Shown in pieces: positions 16,083 through 25,559 of a DNA stretch of 64,000 nt. How positions within the stretch are numbered: the stretch's first letter is position 1; each line of letters starts with the position of its first letter. The translations under genes and the position numbers were made by a program. A model generated the notes under the pieces. It worked only from the letters and a program-made list of their open reading frames with translations. It was not told the DNA's origin and made no database searches. Source of the stretch: Longimicrobium sp. GTDB lineage: Bacteria > Gemmatimonadota > Gemmatimonadetes > Longimicrobiales > Longimicrobiaceae. The DNA is taken from NCBI RefSeq assembly GCF_036388275.1, contig NZ_DASVSF010000113.1:186001-250000 (forward strand), in the 5' to 3' direction.

Positions 16083-17072
16083 GTGAAGGAGCCCCGGAAC
16101 GACGACGAGAGGCTGGCTGCCCTCCTCGACGGAAAGCTGGATCGACGGCAGCGCGAGAAGTTGCTCGCGGACGTAGCCGCGTCTGATCACGATTACCAGG
16201 TGTTGACGAACACCGCCTCGGTCCTCCGCAGGATGGAGGAGGAAGACGCGGCCGCTGCCTCGCTCGTGCAGGAGAGCGTCTATCACGAGCACATCGCCGA
16301 CACCGCGCCTGTCTTCCGCCACATCGACGAGGGCGACGGGGCCGGCGCTACGCTCGTCGCGGAGGATGTCATCCCGCTTCGCCCACGGACGCGCACGCGT
16401 CCGTGGCGGCGGTGGGCGATTGCCGCGGGCATCGCGGGGATTGCCGCTGCGGCCGCACTCGTCGCGCGGCAGGGCTCTTCCGCCGAATCCGTTCCCATGC
16501 GACTGGCGGGCGAGCTGAATCACCTGCAGGGAGGACTGCCCGATGAGTGGGAGCGCTCCCTGGAGTTGGCGCGCGGTGGAGAAGGGAGCGACGTACGAGC
16601 AGCCCGGGCCGCGCACGCCGGGGCGCTGCTGGTAGACCTTTCCGTGGCGGTGCAGGCCCGCGACACGGTGGACATCCGGGAGCTTTCCGGCCAACTGCGG
16701 TACGGCTTCGATTCGGAAACATCCGCCAGCCCCTTTCAGCGCATATCCGAGCGCCCTGGAGCGCCAGTAGACTCGCTTCAGCGGCTTCTGTCGGCGGGGA
16801 CGGAGCGGCTGGCCAACCGCCTGGGGCGCGAATCGCTGGAGCTGGGCGCCTGGGTAGAAGCGGCACGTCTGGCCGCGCATGGTCGCAACGGCGAGTTCTT
16901 CCGGGGAGAAGGCGCCGTGCCGCCCAGCGCAGAGGGGCTGCTGGCCGCCGACATCGCCGCGGCACGGGCGCTGGAGCAGGTACGGGCGGCCATTCCGGCC
17001 ACGGGTCCGCCGCGCTGGGACGAGCTCACGGCGGCCCTCGACACCCTGCAGGCGAAGATCACGGGTGGATGA
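16083..17072 (+). CDS. membrane anti-sigma-like protein
   Basis: 329 residues from a GTG with GGGAGG 6 nt upstream; the frame is open further upstream into the sigma gene but without a better start. The N-terminus DDERLAALLDGKLDRRQREK resembles the short helical anti-sigma segment of zf-HC2-type proteins but lacks a cysteine pair. One membrane helix is present at ~100-125 (WAIAAGIAGIAAAAALVA). The remainder, presumably periplasmic, is helical (RLAGELNHLQGGLPDEWE, ALEQVRAAIP). Position after the sigma gene is the main argument for its role. Confidence 0.6.
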   Translation: MKEPRNDDERLAALLDGKLDRRQREKLLADVAASDHDYQVLTNTASVLRRMEEEDAAAASLVQESVYHEHIADTAPVFRHIDEGDGAGATLVAEDVIPLRPRTRTRPWRRWAIAAGIAGIAAAAALVARQGSSAESVPMRLAGELNHLQGGLPDEWERSLELARGGEGSDVRAARAAHAGALLVDLSVAVQARDTVDIRELSGQLRYGFDSETSASPFQRISERPGAPVDSLQRLLSAGTERLANRLGRESLELGAWVEAARLAAHGRNGEFFRGEGAVPPSAEGLLAADIAAARALEQVRAAIPATGPPRWDELTAALDTLQAKITGG

Positions 17073-17077
17073 AAGAC

Positions 17078-17112
17078 GCGCGGGCCGCTCTCCGGAGCGG
17101 CCCGCGCCGTTT
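17078..17112. terminator. 13-bp bidirectional terminator hairpin
   Basis: GCGCGGGCCGCTC (17078-17090) pairs perfectly with GAGCGGCCCGCGC (17095-17107), then CGTTT. It lies between the convergent genes ending at 17072 and 17130; on the minus strand it is followed by GTCTTTC. Confidence 0.7.
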
Positions 17113-17129
17113 CGGCCGGAAGCTGTCGA

Positions 17130-20100
17130 TCAGCGGCCGGCGTAGCGGAACGCTGCCCACGTGGAGGGTGAACTAAGGTCGGGATCCCGGTCGCTCAGCA
17201 TCTTGAGCTGCGCCGCCCGAAGCGCCGCCGCGGCGTTGCCTGAATCGACGTACTCCGCGTGGAACGCCCACATCAGGTGCCGCGTGCGCTCGTCGTTCAC
17301 GTCCCACAGGCTTCCCACCACGCCGCCCGCGCCCGCGGCCAGCAGCGCACCCGAGAACCCCGCGAAGCCGCCCGAACGGCCGTTGCGGGAGCGCAGGGTG
17401 CCGCACGCGGAAAGCACAACCAGCCGAACGTTGGGCAGCCGCATCCGGTGGAAGGCTTCGGCAGTGAGCGGAGCGGTGGTATCCGGGCCGGCCAACACCA
17501 GCATGGAGCGCTCCGGGCGCGCATCGTTGAACACGGCGTGCCCCGCGTAGTGGATCACCTGTGCCGAGGTGGCCTCGGCCGTCACCGCGCTTCGGGTGGC
17601 GTGCGCCCGTTCCAGGGGGACGTGATCCGGGTAGAGCTTCTTGAGCGAGTCGACCTCCTGGCGCGCGCCCGGCAAGTAGTCCAGGGTGGGATGCGCGAGC
17701 CGGTCGAACGCAGGGTCCGCCACCAGCAGCGCCCGCCCGGGCGGTGCGCGAGGCAGCGTGCGCCGCGCGTCGGAAAGGGTCGCAGCGAAGCGCAGGGGGT
17801 GGTCCTGCACGAGGTAGCGGCCCGGCGCCCGGCCGCGCGGCTTTGAAGCGGAGTCCACCAGCGCGGCGAAGGGAACGCGCGCAATCTCGCCATCCGCCAG
17901 GATCACCACCGGAGTCTCGGTTTCACCTAGGCGGTCCCACACCGGGCGCACCAGCCAGTCGTACAGCCGCGTCAGGCCGGCAACGGCGCGGGCTTCGCCC
18001 GCGGGCGATTCCAGCGCCGCGCCCACTTCCTCCACGGTCAGCAGGAACTCGCCGCGGTTCACCGTCTTACGCACCAAGTGCAAGCTGTTGCCCCGGACGG
18101 TCCATATCAACAAGGTGTCGCCGATCAGCGCGTATTCCACCGCCACTTCTCCATTCGGCGCCCTCAAGAACGCGCGGCGCAGCGGCGCCGTCGCGAACGA
18201 CGTGCGGCCGTTTTCCAGCGCACGCAGGGCATCGTCGGGGCGCTTCTCGCGCAGGCGAAGCATCACCAGCTGATCGAAACGGCTCCTCACACGCTCCATT
18301 ACCGCGGAACGCAGCATCACGTCACGCTCGTCGCCCGGCGCGTTGCGGATGTACCCCACCGCGGCTTCGAGGTCGGCCGTGGCGCCGGCACCGTCGCCCG
18401 CGGCCATCCTGACGTCCGCGCGCCGGAGCAGCGTGGGAACCAGCCACGCCAGGTTCTTCGCGCTGCGGAAGTACTCCACCGCCGAATCCATCACGGCGGG
18501 TGCGGGGGGCTGGCCCATCGCCGACATCACCACCGCCCGCGTGTACCCCAGCCGTGCAGCGGTCCAATCCCTCGCGTCCTGATCGTTGAGAAGCGGCAGC
18601 AGCGGCGCGATGGAATCCAGGTCGCTCACCGCGCCCCGGTGATCGCCGAGCACGGCGCGCAGGTCCGCTCGCGCGAGCCGCGCCTCCAGCATCACCAGCG
18701 GTTCGCCGAACCGTGCCGCCACCGACACGGCTTCGTCCAGAAGGATGGAGCCAGCCCAAGGCATGCCGTCCTGGCTGGCGCGGTCGGCCAGGTCCACCAA
18801 CTGGTTGTGCAGCCGCAGCGAGTTTGGGTAGTGCCGCAGGGCCCGCAGGGCGCCGTGCATGGCGTTGTAGCCGGCGAGCGCGTCTCCCTGGTCGTAGGCC
18901 AGCCCGCCATCCAGGTTCAGGACGGCCGATTGGTGCTCGGTCTCGCCCAAGCGCCCGAAAATCGCCTCCGCCCGTCGATACTCCGCCCGCGCCTGTGCCG
19001 ACGAGTCCGTCCGGGAGAGCAGCGTGCCGAGCATCCACCTCGCCCGCCCTTCCACGGCGGAGTAGCGGCTGGAATCCACGGCGGAGAGCAACGTGCGGAG
19101 AGCGGATTTCGCCACCTCCATCTCGTCTGCGTACACCTGCGTGCCGGCGTGGAATACCATCGCCCATTCCACGAGCGTGGGCGAGGGTGGCGCGGCGCGC
19201 AGAAGCCGGCTGAAGGCGGCCCGGGCGTCTTTGTATCGCGTAGCGCCATAGAGCGCCTGCGCCACGGCGTACGCGCTGTGGCCCCGCGCGAGGGCCGCCG
19301 TCGCCCGGGCGTCGCCCTCCGCGCGGCGGATCACCCGGACGGCGTCGGCCAGCGAGGCATCTCCCCCGCGTTGCTCCAGGGCCGCTCCCAGCGACTCGGC
19401 CACGGCAAGGTGCGCCGCGGCGGCCACGCGATCACCCTTCGCCACCGCGTTGCCCCACTCGCCCAGGACCACGTCCCATCCTAGCAGCCGCGCCTCCTGC
19501 GGGGCGCTGTCCACATAGGCCCGCACCTGGGCCGGAGCCGCGCCGGGCACGGGCCGGGGCGGCAGGGCGGGACGCGAAATCACGGCGCGCTGCCGCTCGC
19601 GCGCCTCCCGGGCCCAAGCCGAGTTCGAGTCCACGGCCAGGTACCTGTCCCAGGCCCTGGCGGCCTCGCCATCCACTCCGAAGGCTTGCAGCGCGAGGGC
19701 GGTGTTGAACAGGGCGGCCGCGTTGCGCGGGTCGCTCACCAGCGCCTCACGGGCCAGGTCCAGTCCCTTCATCAGGTCGCGCGGGTCCTGCATCCGCTCG
19801 GCGCGCACCAGGTACACCGCCGACAGGTCCACCAGCAGCGGAACCGGGCGGCGGCTGAGCCGAAGTGCCTTTTCCAGCCGCAGGAGCACCGCGTGCGCCG
19901 TAGGTTCCGAGCGGTCGGGCCAGATCACGTCAGCCAATGCCGACGCATGAAGCGAGTCGGCGTCTACGCTGGCCCTGGCGGCGGCGAACGCTTCCAGGTC
20001 CACGGGCGGATCGGCGGCGTCCCCGCACACCTCGCGAGGCACCTGCGCCGCTGCCGCATCGACCGGCACCGCACAGTGCTGGTACGTCACGGGGATGGAC

Positions 20101-20249
20101 AGCCGTGCCGCAAAAGCGCGGTCCGGCCGCGTGTGCACCAGCTCCCCCATCAGCGAGCGGGCCGGCTCGGAGGCGCCGCCGAGCAGGCGGACGCCCGCCG
20201 CCGCGGCCAACAGCACCCCGGCCGCGCCCGCGAGGCCGCGGCGCTTCAT
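17130..20249 (-). CDS. TPR-CHAT protein (caspase-like domain)
   Basis: 1039 residues from ATG 20249 with AGGGTGG upstream. The N-terminus has a hydrophobic segment (GLAGAAGVLLAAAAGVRLLGG), so it is anchored or exported. Residues ~150-700 are helical repeats of TPR style (DPRNAAALFNTALALQAFG, ARWMLGTLLSRTDSSAQARA). The C-terminal ~260 residues are a CHAT domain: active-site His near 904 (VIHYAGHAVFND) and Cys near 948 (LVVLSACGTLRS), then GFSGALLAAGAGGVVGSLWDVND. CHAT is the family that includes separase-like and TPR-CHAT proteases. This one faces the sigma/anti-sigma pair from the other side. Confidence 0.87.
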   Translation of the reverse strand: MKRRGLAGAAGVLLAAAAGVRLLGGASEPARSLMGELVHTRPDRAFAARLSIPVTYQHCAVPVDAAAAQVPREVCGDAADPPVDLEAFAAARASVDADSLHASALADVIWPDRSEPTAHAVLLRLEKALRLSRRPVPLLVDLSAVYLVRAERMQDPRDLMKGLDLAREALVSDPRNAAALFNTALALQAFGVDGEAARAWDRYLAVDSNSAWAREARERQRAVISRPALPPRPVPGAAPAQVRAYVDSAPQEARLLGWDVVLGEWGNAVAKGDRVAAAAHLAVAESLGAALEQRGGDASLADAVRVIRRAEGDARATAALARGHSAYAVAQALYGATRYKDARAAFSRLLRAAPPSPTLVEWAMVFHAGTQVYADEMEVAKSALRTLLSAVDSSRYSAVEGRARWMLGTLLSRTDSSAQARAEYRRAEAIFGRLGETEHQSAVLNLDGGLAYDQGDALAGYNAMHGALRALRHYPNSLRLHNQLVDLADRASQDGMPWAGSILLDEAVSVAARFGEPLVMLEARLARADLRAVLGDHRGAVSDLDSIAPLLPLLNDQDARDWTAARLGYTRAVVMSAMGQPPAPAVMDSAVEYFRSAKNLAWLVPTLLRRADVRMAAGDGAGATADLEAAVGYIRNAPGDERDVMLRSAVMERVRSRFDQLVMLRLREKRPDDALRALENGRTSFATAPLRRAFLRAPNGEVAVEYALIGDTLLIWTVRGNSLHLVRKTVNRGEFLLTVEEVGAALESPAGEARAVAGLTRLYDWLVRPVWDRLGETETPVVILADGEIARVPFAALVDSASKPRGRAPGRYLVQDHPLRFAATLSDARRTLPRAPPGRALLVADPAFDRLAHPTLDYLPGARQEVDSLKKLYPDHVPLERAHATRSAVTAEATSAQVIHYAGHAVFNDARPERSMLVLAGPDTTAPLTAEAFHRMRLPNVRLVVLSACGTLRSRNGRSGGFAGFSGALLAAGAGGVVGSLWDVNDERTRHLMWAFHAEYVDSGNAAAALRAAQLKMLSDRDPDLSSPSTWAAFRYAGR

Positions 20250-20504
20250 AGGGCCACCCTGAGGTGGATCGCGATACGGCAGGCAATGCACATCAGCGGG
20301 ACCGCAATGTACGACGTTGATCGGCCAGGGCGCGGGAAAGCGCTGGCAGGAAGGTGGGCCGCGAAGCGCTGCAACACAAGATTGTCGCACTCCGGCCTGT
20401 CCAACCTGTTCCGCCGGCCGGTGCAAGGTGGACCGGAGAGGCTGGCACCACTACTCTGTCCCGCCCGCTCCGGCGTTTCCCGCTCTGCCAGCGTAGCCAG
20501 GTCC

Positions 20505-20945
20505 ATGCACGCCGACACCTTCGACACGCCGGAAGCCGCGGCCCTGGACGGCTTTCCGGGCGCGCATTGCCGGGTCGTCGCCACTCGCGTTTCTGGAGAC
20601 GACGCGTACGTTCTCCTGGACACCGGTGAACCCGGGTACCCATACCTGTACGGGTCGTGCGTGGCTCGCGAGGATGAGGGCTGGAGGGAGGGGACGAGCA
20701 GCAACGGGCCCGGCTGGACGAGCACCGAGAAGGATGGCGAACTCGGAACCCTCGTGGACTGGGACGTCGCCCCTGAGGGTGCGGACCAGGTGCGGGTATC
20801 CTTCCGCGGAGAGACGCGCATCGAGCCCGTGGCCAATGGCGTCTACCTCGCCGCGTGGTGGCGGGTGCCGTCCGATCTCGCGTTCCCGCGACTGGAAGCG
20901 TTCCGCATCCAGGGCCGCTGGATCCCGGCGGTCGACGGGAGATGA
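20505..20945 (+). CDS. hypothetical protein
   Basis: 146 residues, acidic and soluble, beginning HADTFDTPEAAALDGFPGAH. Sequence such as DDAYVLLDTGEPGYPYLYG and TEKDGELGTLVDWD suggests a compact beta-rich fold. No family recognised. It is divergent from the CHAT gene, with 255 nt between the starts, and its ribosome site is weak (CCAGG). Confidence 0.55.
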   Translation: MHADTFDTPEAAALDGFPGAHCRVVATRVSGDDAYVLLDTGEPGYPYLYGSCVAREDEGWREGTSSNGPGWTSTEKDGELGTLVDWDVAPEGADQVRVSFRGETRIEPVANGVYLAAWWRVPSDLAFPRLEAFRIQGRWIPAVDGR

Positions 20946-21088
20946 GGTTCGCGATGACGATCATTTGAAGTCGTTGGGAAGATGATGTAGAGAACGCGCC
21001 GCCGGCTCCGACTACTGTACGCAAGCGCCAACGAGGGCTGCTTCGCACGGGCCGATCGACGGCCGAACCACTGAACGGGAGAACGACC

Positions 21089-21487
21089 ATGAAGTACATG
21101 ATGATGATGCACGCGCCGCGCGGAACCGGTGACTACCAGGTCGGCCAGTGGTCGCCGGAAGACTTCCAGGCCCACATCGGGTTCATGCACCAGTTCAACC
21201 AGGATCTCACGGCCTCCGGCGAGTGGGTGGATGCGCAGGGGCTGGCCTCGCCCGGCGAAGCGAAGCTGGTGCGCGCGGGCAAGGACGGCGCGCCGGTCAC
21301 GGACGGCCCGTTCCCCGAATCCAAGGAGTTCCTGGCCGGCTACTGGATCGTGGAGGTGGATTCGCCCGAGCGCGCCTACCAGCTCGCGGCCAAGGCATCG
21401 GCCGCGCCCGGCCCCGGCGGCGCGCCGCTGAACATGGGCATCGAGGTGCGCCAGGTGATGAGCGCGCCGCCGACCACGGACGCGTGA
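21089..21487 (+). CDS. YCII-related domain protein
   Basis: 132 residues. The typical start KYMMMMHAPR and the motif DGPFPESKEFLAGYWIVEVDSPERA (YCII/DGPF family) are clear. GGGAGAACGACC precedes the ATG. DGPF proteins are small dimeric enzymes or binding proteins encoded next to ECF sigma factors. The stop overlaps the start of the sigma gene at 21484 (GTGA), so the two are translationally coupled. Confidence 0.9.
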   Translation: MKYMMMMHAPRGTGDYQVGQWSPEDFQAHIGFMHQFNQDLTASGEWVDAQGLASPGEAKLVRAGKDGAPVTDGPFPESKEFLAGYWIVEVDSPERAYQLAAKASAAPGPGGAPLNMGIEVRQVMSAPPTTDA

Positions 21488-22770
21488 CGGCGGATTCCAT
21501 CCAACCCACGATCGAGCACCTGCTGCGCGAGCTTGCGCCGCAGGTGCTCGGCGCGGTGGCGCGCAGGCACGGCGACTTCCAGGCGGCGGAAGATGCCGTG
21601 CAGGAGGCGCTGATCGCCGCGGCGGCGCAGTGGCCGGCGGAGGGCGTTCCGCGGAACCCGCGCGGCTGGCTGTACCACGTCGCCCTCCGGCGCCTCACCG
21701 ACCACCTGCGCGGCGAGATGGCGCGCCGCCGCCGTGAGGACGCCGTCGCCAGCCAGGTGTGGGCCGACTGGGCCTTCGTCCCCCCGCCGGACGTGGAGGT
21801 GGGGGTGGATGGCGACGACACGCTGGTGCTGCTGTTCATGTGCTGCCACCCCGCGCTGACGCCCGCATCCGCCATCGCCCTCACCCTGCGCGCCGTGGGA
21901 GGACTCACCACGGCGCAGATCGCCGCCGCGTTCCTGGTTCCCGAGGCCACCATGGCACAGCGGATCAGCCGGGCGAAGGCGAGCATCAAGTCGTCCGCGG
22001 TTCCGTTCGAAATGCCTTCCGCCGCCGAGCGCGCGGAGCGGCTGAAATCCGTGCTGCACGTGCTCTACCTGCTGTTCAGCGAGGGATACACGAGCAGCAC
22101 CGGCCCGCACCTTCACCGGCCCGACCTGTCGGACGAAGCCATCCGCCTGGCCCGCACCCTCCACGCCCTGCTCCCGAACGACTCAGAGGTGGCGGGGCTG
22201 CTGGCGCTGATGCTGCTGACCGACGCGCGCCGGGCCGCGCGTACGGGGCCCCACGGCGAGCTGATCCCGCTGGACGAGCAGGACCGCGCGCTGTGGGATC
22301 GAGGGATGATCGTGGAGGGCGTCGCGCTCGTCTCGGAAGCGCTCTCGCGCGGAGCCGTGGGGCCGTACCAGCTGCAGGCGGCCATCGCGGCCGTCCACGA
22401 CGAAGCCGCGACTGCGGACGACACCGACTGGCCCCAGGTGCTGGCGCTGTACGGCGTGCTGGAGCGGATGTCGGACAACCCGATGGTGACGCTGAACCGC
22501 GTGATCGCCGCCGCGATGGTGAAGGGGCCGGAAGCGGGGCTGGAGCTGCTGAAGGCGCTGGACGACGAACCGCGGATGCGCGGGCACTACCGCCTGGATG
22601 CCGTGCGCGCGCACCTGTACGAGCGGGCGGGCGACCCCGCGCGCGCCTTCGCCCACTACCGCGCCGCGGCGGAGCGGACGGCCAGCATCCCCGAACGCGA
22701 CTACCTGACGCTCAAGGCGGCCCGCCTCTCCGCGCTCGAGAACGAGAAGCCGAGCGGAACGGCAGCCTGA
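21484..22770 (+). CDS. ECF sigma factor with C-terminal extension (SigJ/DUF6596 type)
   Basis: 428 residues from the GTG that overlaps the YCII stop. Region 2 shows DFQAAEDAVQEALIAAAAQW and NPRGWLYHVALRRLTDHLR. Region 4 shows LTTAQIAAAFLVPEATMAQRI. About 230 further residues make helical repeats (LSRGAVGPYQLQAAIAAVHDEA, DWPQVLALYGVLERMSDNP, ERDYLTLKAARLSALE). This long C-terminal part is characteristic of ECF factors paired with DGPF proteins, where it may regulate the factor in place of an anti-sigma. Confidence 0.9.
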   Translation: MTADSIQPTIEHLLRELAPQVLGAVARRHGDFQAAEDAVQEALIAAAAQWPAEGVPRNPRGWLYHVALRRLTDHLRGEMARRRREDAVASQVWADWAFVPPPDVEVGVDGDDTLVLLFMCCHPALTPASAIALTLRAVGGLTTAQIAAAFLVPEATMAQRISRAKASIKSSAVPFEMPSAAERAERLKSVLHVLYLLFSEGYTSSTGPHLHRPDLSDEAIRLARTLHALLPNDSEVAGLLALMLLTDARRAARTGPHGELIPLDEQDRALWDRGMIVEGVALVSEALSRGAVGPYQLQAAIAAVHDEAATADDTDWPQVLALYGVLERMSDNPMVTLNRVIAAAMVKGPEAGLELLKALDDEPRMRGHYRLDAVRAHLYERAGDPARAFAHYRAAAERTASIPERDYLTLKAARLSALENEKPSGTAA

Positions 22771-22774
22771 AAGA

Positions 22775-22809
22775 AACGCCGCCCCGGGCACGAAGCCCGG
22801 GGCGGCGTT
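22775..22809. terminator. 15-bp terminator hairpin between convergent genes
   Basis: AACGCCGCCCCGGGC (22775-22789) pairs perfectly with GCCCGGGGCGGCGTT (22795-22809) around an ACGAA loop. It lies 5 nt after the ECF gene and 24 nt after the stop of the minus-strand nuclease gene at 22833. Minus-strand bases after the stem are TTTC. Confidence 0.75.
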
Positions 22810-22832
22810 CCTTCCTCACCAGGAGCCGGCGA

Positions 22833-25046
22833 TCAGGGGTCGATCGACGACTCGACCGCGGCCTCGATGGCGTCCGGAAGCGCGGCGAGCAGGTCGTAGC
22901 CGGTGATGGCCTCGATCTGGTCGACGGTCACCTTGTACGCCGTCCACGGCTGGTTGTTGGCCGTGAAGGTGTTGGGCATGTCCACCGCGATCACCCGCAC
23001 GCTGCTGGCCGAAGTCACGTCTGCCAGCCCCTGTCCGTACGGCATGATGACCATGACCTTCCACGTGGTGGTGGGGATCTGCACCTTGTTCGCGTTGCCG
23101 CACGTCGTGGTCAGGTACTGCGGCGACGCGGGCCAGGTGCCGCCGGCCACGTTGTAGATCTCCTTCTGGTGGAAGCGCGCCAGCTCGTTCCCGTACTCCT
23201 CCAGGTCGCCCCACGGGCCGGTGTTCAGCTCGTTGGTCTGCGGAAGGATGTTGGTCATCAGGAACGTGGTGTCGTTCTCCGCGCGCGTCTGCGTGCGCTG
23301 CTCGCTCTGCACCATGTGGCCGCGCGTGTAGCCGCTGCCGGTGTAGTCGCAGGTGGTAACCTGGTACGCGCCGTACGAAACCAGCAGCGGGTCGGTGTAG
23401 AACGTGGGCGCGCGCGGGATCTTGCCGAACTGCGTGCGGTTCAGGTTCCAGCTCACCCAGTTGGGCCCGCCCCGGCTGGCGTTGTACGACAGGTTGTAGT
23501 GCGTCCGCCGGTCGCTCAGGATCACGATGTTGTCGTTGTCGTTCGGCAGGCCGGTGACCGGCACGCCGAACTCCACGTGGTTCCGGTAGATGGACGCGGG
23601 CGAGTACTTGAAGATCGAGTACAGCGTGGTGTCGGCGACGCCGTTGGAGGCGGTCGCGATGATGTGCACCTGCCCCGTGTCCACGTGCGTCACCAGCCCT
23701 GTCTGGTCGATGGTGGCGATGGCCGGGTTGTCCGTGGTCCACGTGATGGTGGTCGACGACGCCTGGTCCAGCGTGTCCTCGGCAACGGCCGAGAAGCGAC
23801 GGAACTGCTTCAGGGTGTCGATGACCGCGAACCCCGGCGAGATGCGCACCGACACCACCGGGCCGGGTGCCACCAGCGCGCCGTTGGCCGCGCCCGGCGT
23901 GCCGCGGTCGAACTCGCCGTTCCCGTCCCCCACGCCGTACTTGGTGTAGCCCGTGTTCCACACGGCGCTGGTCATCTGCGTATTGTCGGCCTTTACATCC
24001 AGCAGCTCGCGCGTGCGGCCCGTGGGCGGCGCCGTGGTGTTGCCCGTGGGCGCCCACACCACCGAGTCCATCGTGAAGAACGTTCCGGCGACGACGCTGG
24101 GCCGGCGCATGGCCACGTAGTCGGGGGCCGTGGCGCTGGTGCTGTTGCTGAGCTGGATGGCGGTGCCGCCCCACTCGGCGATGGCCGTAACGCCGCCGTT
24201 GCGCGCGGTGCTGGACCGCGCGGCGATCACGCCGTAGGCGCGCGACGCCAGCGTAACGCCCGACGCGATGGTCACCTGCTCCGTCGACGAGCCCGAGCGC
24301 GACACGATGCGGTACCCGCTCAGGTCCACCGTCGCGAGCCCCGGGTTGTACACCTCGATGTACTCGCCCACGGAGTCGTCCACGGCGCTGGGGTTGGCCA
24401 TGATCTCGGTAATGACCAGCGTGGGGGTGACCTCGGTCTGCACGTAGACGGAGAAGGTGAACGTGTTCACCCCCGCGCCCACGTTCCACTCCCAGCGCTT
24501 GACCGTGGACACGGCGTTCGTCCGCAGCGCCTGCGACCACTGGTAGTAGGGCGCCGACTGATTGAGAAAAGTCTCGGTTCCGTCGGGGCTGCGCACCGTC
24601 ACGGTGCCCGGGTCCGACGTGGTGGGGCCGCTCGCGTAGAACACGCGGATGCCGTTCGGGTGCACCGTGGCGCTGTCCAGCGAGCCGATGATCTGCGGCA
24701 GAAGGTTCTGCAGCGTCACGTCGGCGCCCATGATGCGCGTGCCCGCGTCGAACGTCACGTTGGTGGACGTAAGCTTCACGTACTGGTTCTGCCCGCCGTA
24801 CGTCACCGCGCCGCGCACGCCGGCCGGCATGGCCGGGGTGCTGCAGGAGACGGAGCCGCTCTGCACGCTGGCCACGCAGGTCAGCTGCATGCTCACCGGG
24901 CCCGCCGGGGGCACGGGCGTGGGCTCCGTTACCGTGGGCGTGACGATGCTGTCTGTGCAGCCGATGACGAGAAGTGCGCCCGCGATGATGGAAAACGCAG
25001 AGCGCCACGGCCGGCGAGCGGCCACGGAAGACAGAGTGCGCAGCAC
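22833..25046 (-). CDS. lamin-tail lipoprotein fused to DNA/RNA non-specific endonuclease
   Basis: About 737 residues from a GTG at 25046; the ATG at 25181 would add an implausible arginine-rich lead, so the start is uncertain. A lipobox follows (SIIAGALLVIGC). Residues ~30-200 share a module with the protein at 25560 (VKLTSTNVTF, VTLQNLLPQIIGSL). A lamin-tail domain (LVITEIMANPSA, GEYIEVYNPG) follows, then a Big_2-like segment. The last ~260 residues are a NUC1-type nuclease: YTRGHMVQSEQRT in place of DRGH, and MTNILPQTNELNTGPWGDLE. Likely a surface nuclease; the Asp before RGH is replaced by Thr. Confidence 0.8.
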   Translation of the reverse strand: MLRTLSSVAARRPWRSAFSIIAGALLVIGCTDSIVTPTVTEPTPVPPAGPVSMQLTCVASVQSGSVSCSTPAMPAGVRGAVTYGGQNQYVKLTSTNVTFDAGTRIMGADVTLQNLLPQIIGSLDSATVHPNGIRVFYASGPTTSDPGTVTVRSPDGTETFLNQSAPYYQWSQALRTNAVSTVKRWEWNVGAGVNTFTFSVYVQTEVTPTLVITEIMANPSAVDDSVGEYIEVYNPGLATVDLSGYRIVSRSGSSTEQVTIASGVTLASRAYGVIAARSSTARNGGVTAIAEWGGTAIQLSNSTSATAPDYVAMRRPSVVAGTFFTMDSVVWAPTGNTTAPPTGRTRELLDVKADNTQMTSAVWNTGYTKYGVGDGNGEFDRGTPGAANGALVAPGPVVSVRISPGFAVIDTLKQFRRFSAVAEDTLDQASSTTITWTTDNPAIATIDQTGLVTHVDTGQVHIIATASNGVADTTLYSIFKYSPASIYRNHVEFGVPVTGLPNDNDNIVILSDRRTHYNLSYNASRGGPNWVSWNLNRTQFGKIPRAPTFYTDPLLVSYGAYQVTTCDYTGSGYTRGHMVQSEQRTQTRAENDTTFLMTNILPQTNELNTGPWGDLEEYGNELARFHQKEIYNVAGGTWPASPQYLTTTCGNANKVQIPTTTWKVMVIMPYGQGLADVTSASSVRVIAVDMPNTFTANNQPWTAYKVTVDQIEAITGYDLLAALPDAIEAAVESSIDP

Positions 25047-25241
25047 CAGGTAGCCCAGGATGCGGGAATGCGGAGGGGGACCCCGCTGTGGCGGATTATG
25101 TACTACACTACCGCATTCCGGGCGTTTCGACAAGGCCCCGCAGGTAGTGAAACGGCAGGGACTTTGCCCGGAAACAAACAATCCCCGACCCGGGGCGCGC
25201 GGCTGGGGGCGGGGAATGGTCGGAGCGCGTGCAGCCGCGGG

Positions 25242-25409
25242 CTAGAACACGCTGCTGCCCGGGTTGTTCACGTCGCCGCTACCGTCGATGGCAGCGCCGG
25301 TCGCCAGCGTCAGGTTGGTCAGCCGCGGGAGCGTTTCCACGCGGGGGGCCACCCAGGCCTTGCGGCCGGCGGCGGGCTTCTCTGCGGGCGAAGAGTTCTT
25401 GGTCGACAT
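25242..25409 (-). CDS. orphan lasso-peptide-like precursor
   Basis: 55 residues from ATG 25409. The leader part WVAPRVETLPRLTNLT resembles the YxxPxLxxLGxLxxLT signal that lasso-peptide RRE proteins bind. It continues LATGAAIDGSGDVNNP and ends GSSVF. If Thr is at -2, the core is 17 residues starting AAIDGSGD, with a possible Ala1-Asp8 ring; Gly1-Asp9 is the alternative. No asparagine-synthetase-like cyclase, B protein or transporter is in the window. It lies between two lamin-tail lipoprotein genes on the same strand. Confidence 0.6.
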   Translation of the reverse strand: MSTKNSSPAEKPAAGRKAWVAPRVETLPRLTNLTLATGAAIDGSGDVNNPGSSVF

Positions 25410-25431
25410 CAGCTTCAGCCTCAGGGGTCGA

Positions 25432-25455
25432 GTGCACCGGCGTGCGCCGGTGCAC
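25432..25455. promoter_or_regulatory. 24-bp palindrome upstream of the lasso-like precursor
   Basis: GTGCACCGGCG (25432-25442) and CGCCGGTGCAC (25445-25455) are perfect inverted repeats with a 2-nt centre, 22 nt upstream of the precursor start. It could be a repressor site or, in RNA, a leader hairpin. Confidence 0.45.
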
Positions 25456-25559
25456 GGAAACGTGTCTCTCGTGGGCCGCGGGGCGGCCCGGGAACGCTGA
25501 CGAACGTGGATGCGCGGCCATGCCCGGGCGAGACGCTCGCCGGGGCCCGCGGCGGGCAA

